NCBI GenBank assembly: GCA_964388785.1
Contig: CAYMBX010000015.1
Span: 1-21,510, forward strand
Reading direction: 5' to 3'
Source: VGKU01 sp964388785
GTDB taxonomy: Bacteria > Patescibacteriota > Patescibacteriia > UBA9934 > GWF2-40-263
DNA: 21,510 nucleotides
Both the position numbers and the translations under genes were made by a program. Shown piece by piece: positions 21,083 through 21,510 of the stretch (the first letter of the stretch is position 1; each line of letters opens with the position of its first letter). A model generated the notes under the pieces. It ran no database searches, had not been told where the DNA came from, and saw only the letters and a list, made by a program, of their open reading frames with translations.

Positions 21083-21510
21083 ATGACCATCCACGAAATT
21101 CGAAAAAAATATCTGGATTTTTTTGAGACGCATGGCCACAAAATCATCCCGTCGGCTTCTTTGCTTCCTGAAAATGATCCGACGACCTTATTTACAGGAT
21201 CCGGAATGCAGCCGATGGTTCCGTATTTGCTTGGCGAGCCGCATCCGCTCGGAAAGCGCATTGCCGATTCCCAAACCTGTTTTCGGTCGCAGGATATTGA
21301 GGAAGTCGGCGATAATCGTCACACGACCTTTTTTGAGATGCTCGGCAACTGGTCGCTCGGCGATTATTTCAAAGAAGAGCAGGTTCCCTGGGTGTTCTCG
21401 TTTCTTACCGATGAACTCGGGCTCGATCCGCATCGGATTTATGTAACAGTCTTCCGGGGAAATGAGGAGCTTGGGATTCCGCGTGATGAACGCGCGGTCG
21501 CGTTGTGGAA
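21083..21510 (+). CDS. alaS: Alanyl-tRNA synthetase, N-terminal part (runs off the window)
   Basis: Charges tRNA-Ala. The visible 142 codons cover the start of the class II catalytic core: an opening helix RKKYLDFFETHGH, then LLPENDPTTLFTGSGMQP, TCFRSQDIEEVGDNRHTTFFE (motif 2 region) and MLGNWSLGDYFKEE. The GSGMQPMVPYLLGE version differs from the E. coli-like NAGM form and is typical, as I recall, of a CPR/archaeal-leaning AlaS. The 3' end, including the editing domain, is beyond the window. The leader is about three bases and there is no Shine-Dalgarno. Confidence 0.95.
   Translation, partial: MTIHEIRKKYLDFFETHGHKIIPSASLLPENDPTTLFTGSGMQPMVPYLLGEPHPLGKRIADSQTCFRSQDIEEVGDNRHTTFFEMLGNWSLGDYFKEEQVPWVFSFLTDELGLDPHRIYVTVFRGNEELGIPRDERAVALW

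Noticed and set aside
1..21510. tRNA, rRNA, CRISPR array or recoded TGA
   Set aside because: No cloverleaf, rRNA core or regular spaced repeats were seen by eye, and TGA acts as stop for several genes, so the Gly-TGA code of Gracilibacteria/Absconditabacteria does not apply.

Overview
The window reads as a compact, gene-dense stretch of a bacterial chromosome with 19 supported protein genes. It uses the standard bacterial code, with TGA read as stop. Long known families (Era, MnmA, SecD/SecF, UppP, MurJ, CorA, AlaS) are mixed with lineage-specific envelope proteins. Genes are tightly packed or overlapping, Shine-Dalgarno sequences are nearly absent, and a VirD4-like ATPase carries a CPR-style zinc ribbon. 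Together these suggest a Candidate Phyla Radiation (Patescibacteria) genome, probably on the Parcubacteria side. That placement is inference; there is no rRNA gene here to confirm it.

Layout. 15-862: an MTH1-like Nudix hydrolase and a small coiled-coil protein. 863-1190: a 330-base non-coding region packed with long interlocking inverted repeats, the strongest unexplained signal in the window. 1231-4129: secD and secF, where SecD carries one clear and one degenerate parvulin (PpiC-like) domain in its extracytoplasmic part; a hairpin repeat element and an intrinsic terminator follow. 4329-10191: a likely five-gene operon with a membrane-anchored partner protein, a VirD4/TraG-like ATPase, UppP (whose usual active-site His is Phe), an HD phosphohydrolase and a small helical protein. 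10238-11338: mnmA with its own promoter, converging on a minus-strand pair (FecR-like protein, then HAD phosphatase; 12823-11335). 12840-14123: a thioredoxin-like protein and a lipoprotein, converging on minus-strand rlmD-like and era genes (16059-14077). 16127-21046: glycosyltransferase, CorA, PduL-type phosphotransacylase, a calcium-repeat/PKD surface protein and MurJ. 21083-end: the start of alaS.

Themes. The envelope is prominent: Sec export with a possible built-in folding domain, the undecaprenyl-phosphate cycle (UppP) and the lipid II flippase MurJ, a glycosyltransferase, a lipoprotein and two anchored surface proteins. Nucleotide hygiene (Nudix, HD) and RNA/ribosome maturation (MnmA, RlmD-like, Era, AlaS) form the second theme. 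PduL hints at acetyl-CoA/acetyl-phosphate energy metabolism. Several promoters place the predicted transcript start within a few bases of the start codon, which suggests leaderless or near-leaderless translation. No tRNA, rRNA, CRISPR array, IS transposase or phage gene was found. The only gene-free stretch over 300 bases is 863-1230.
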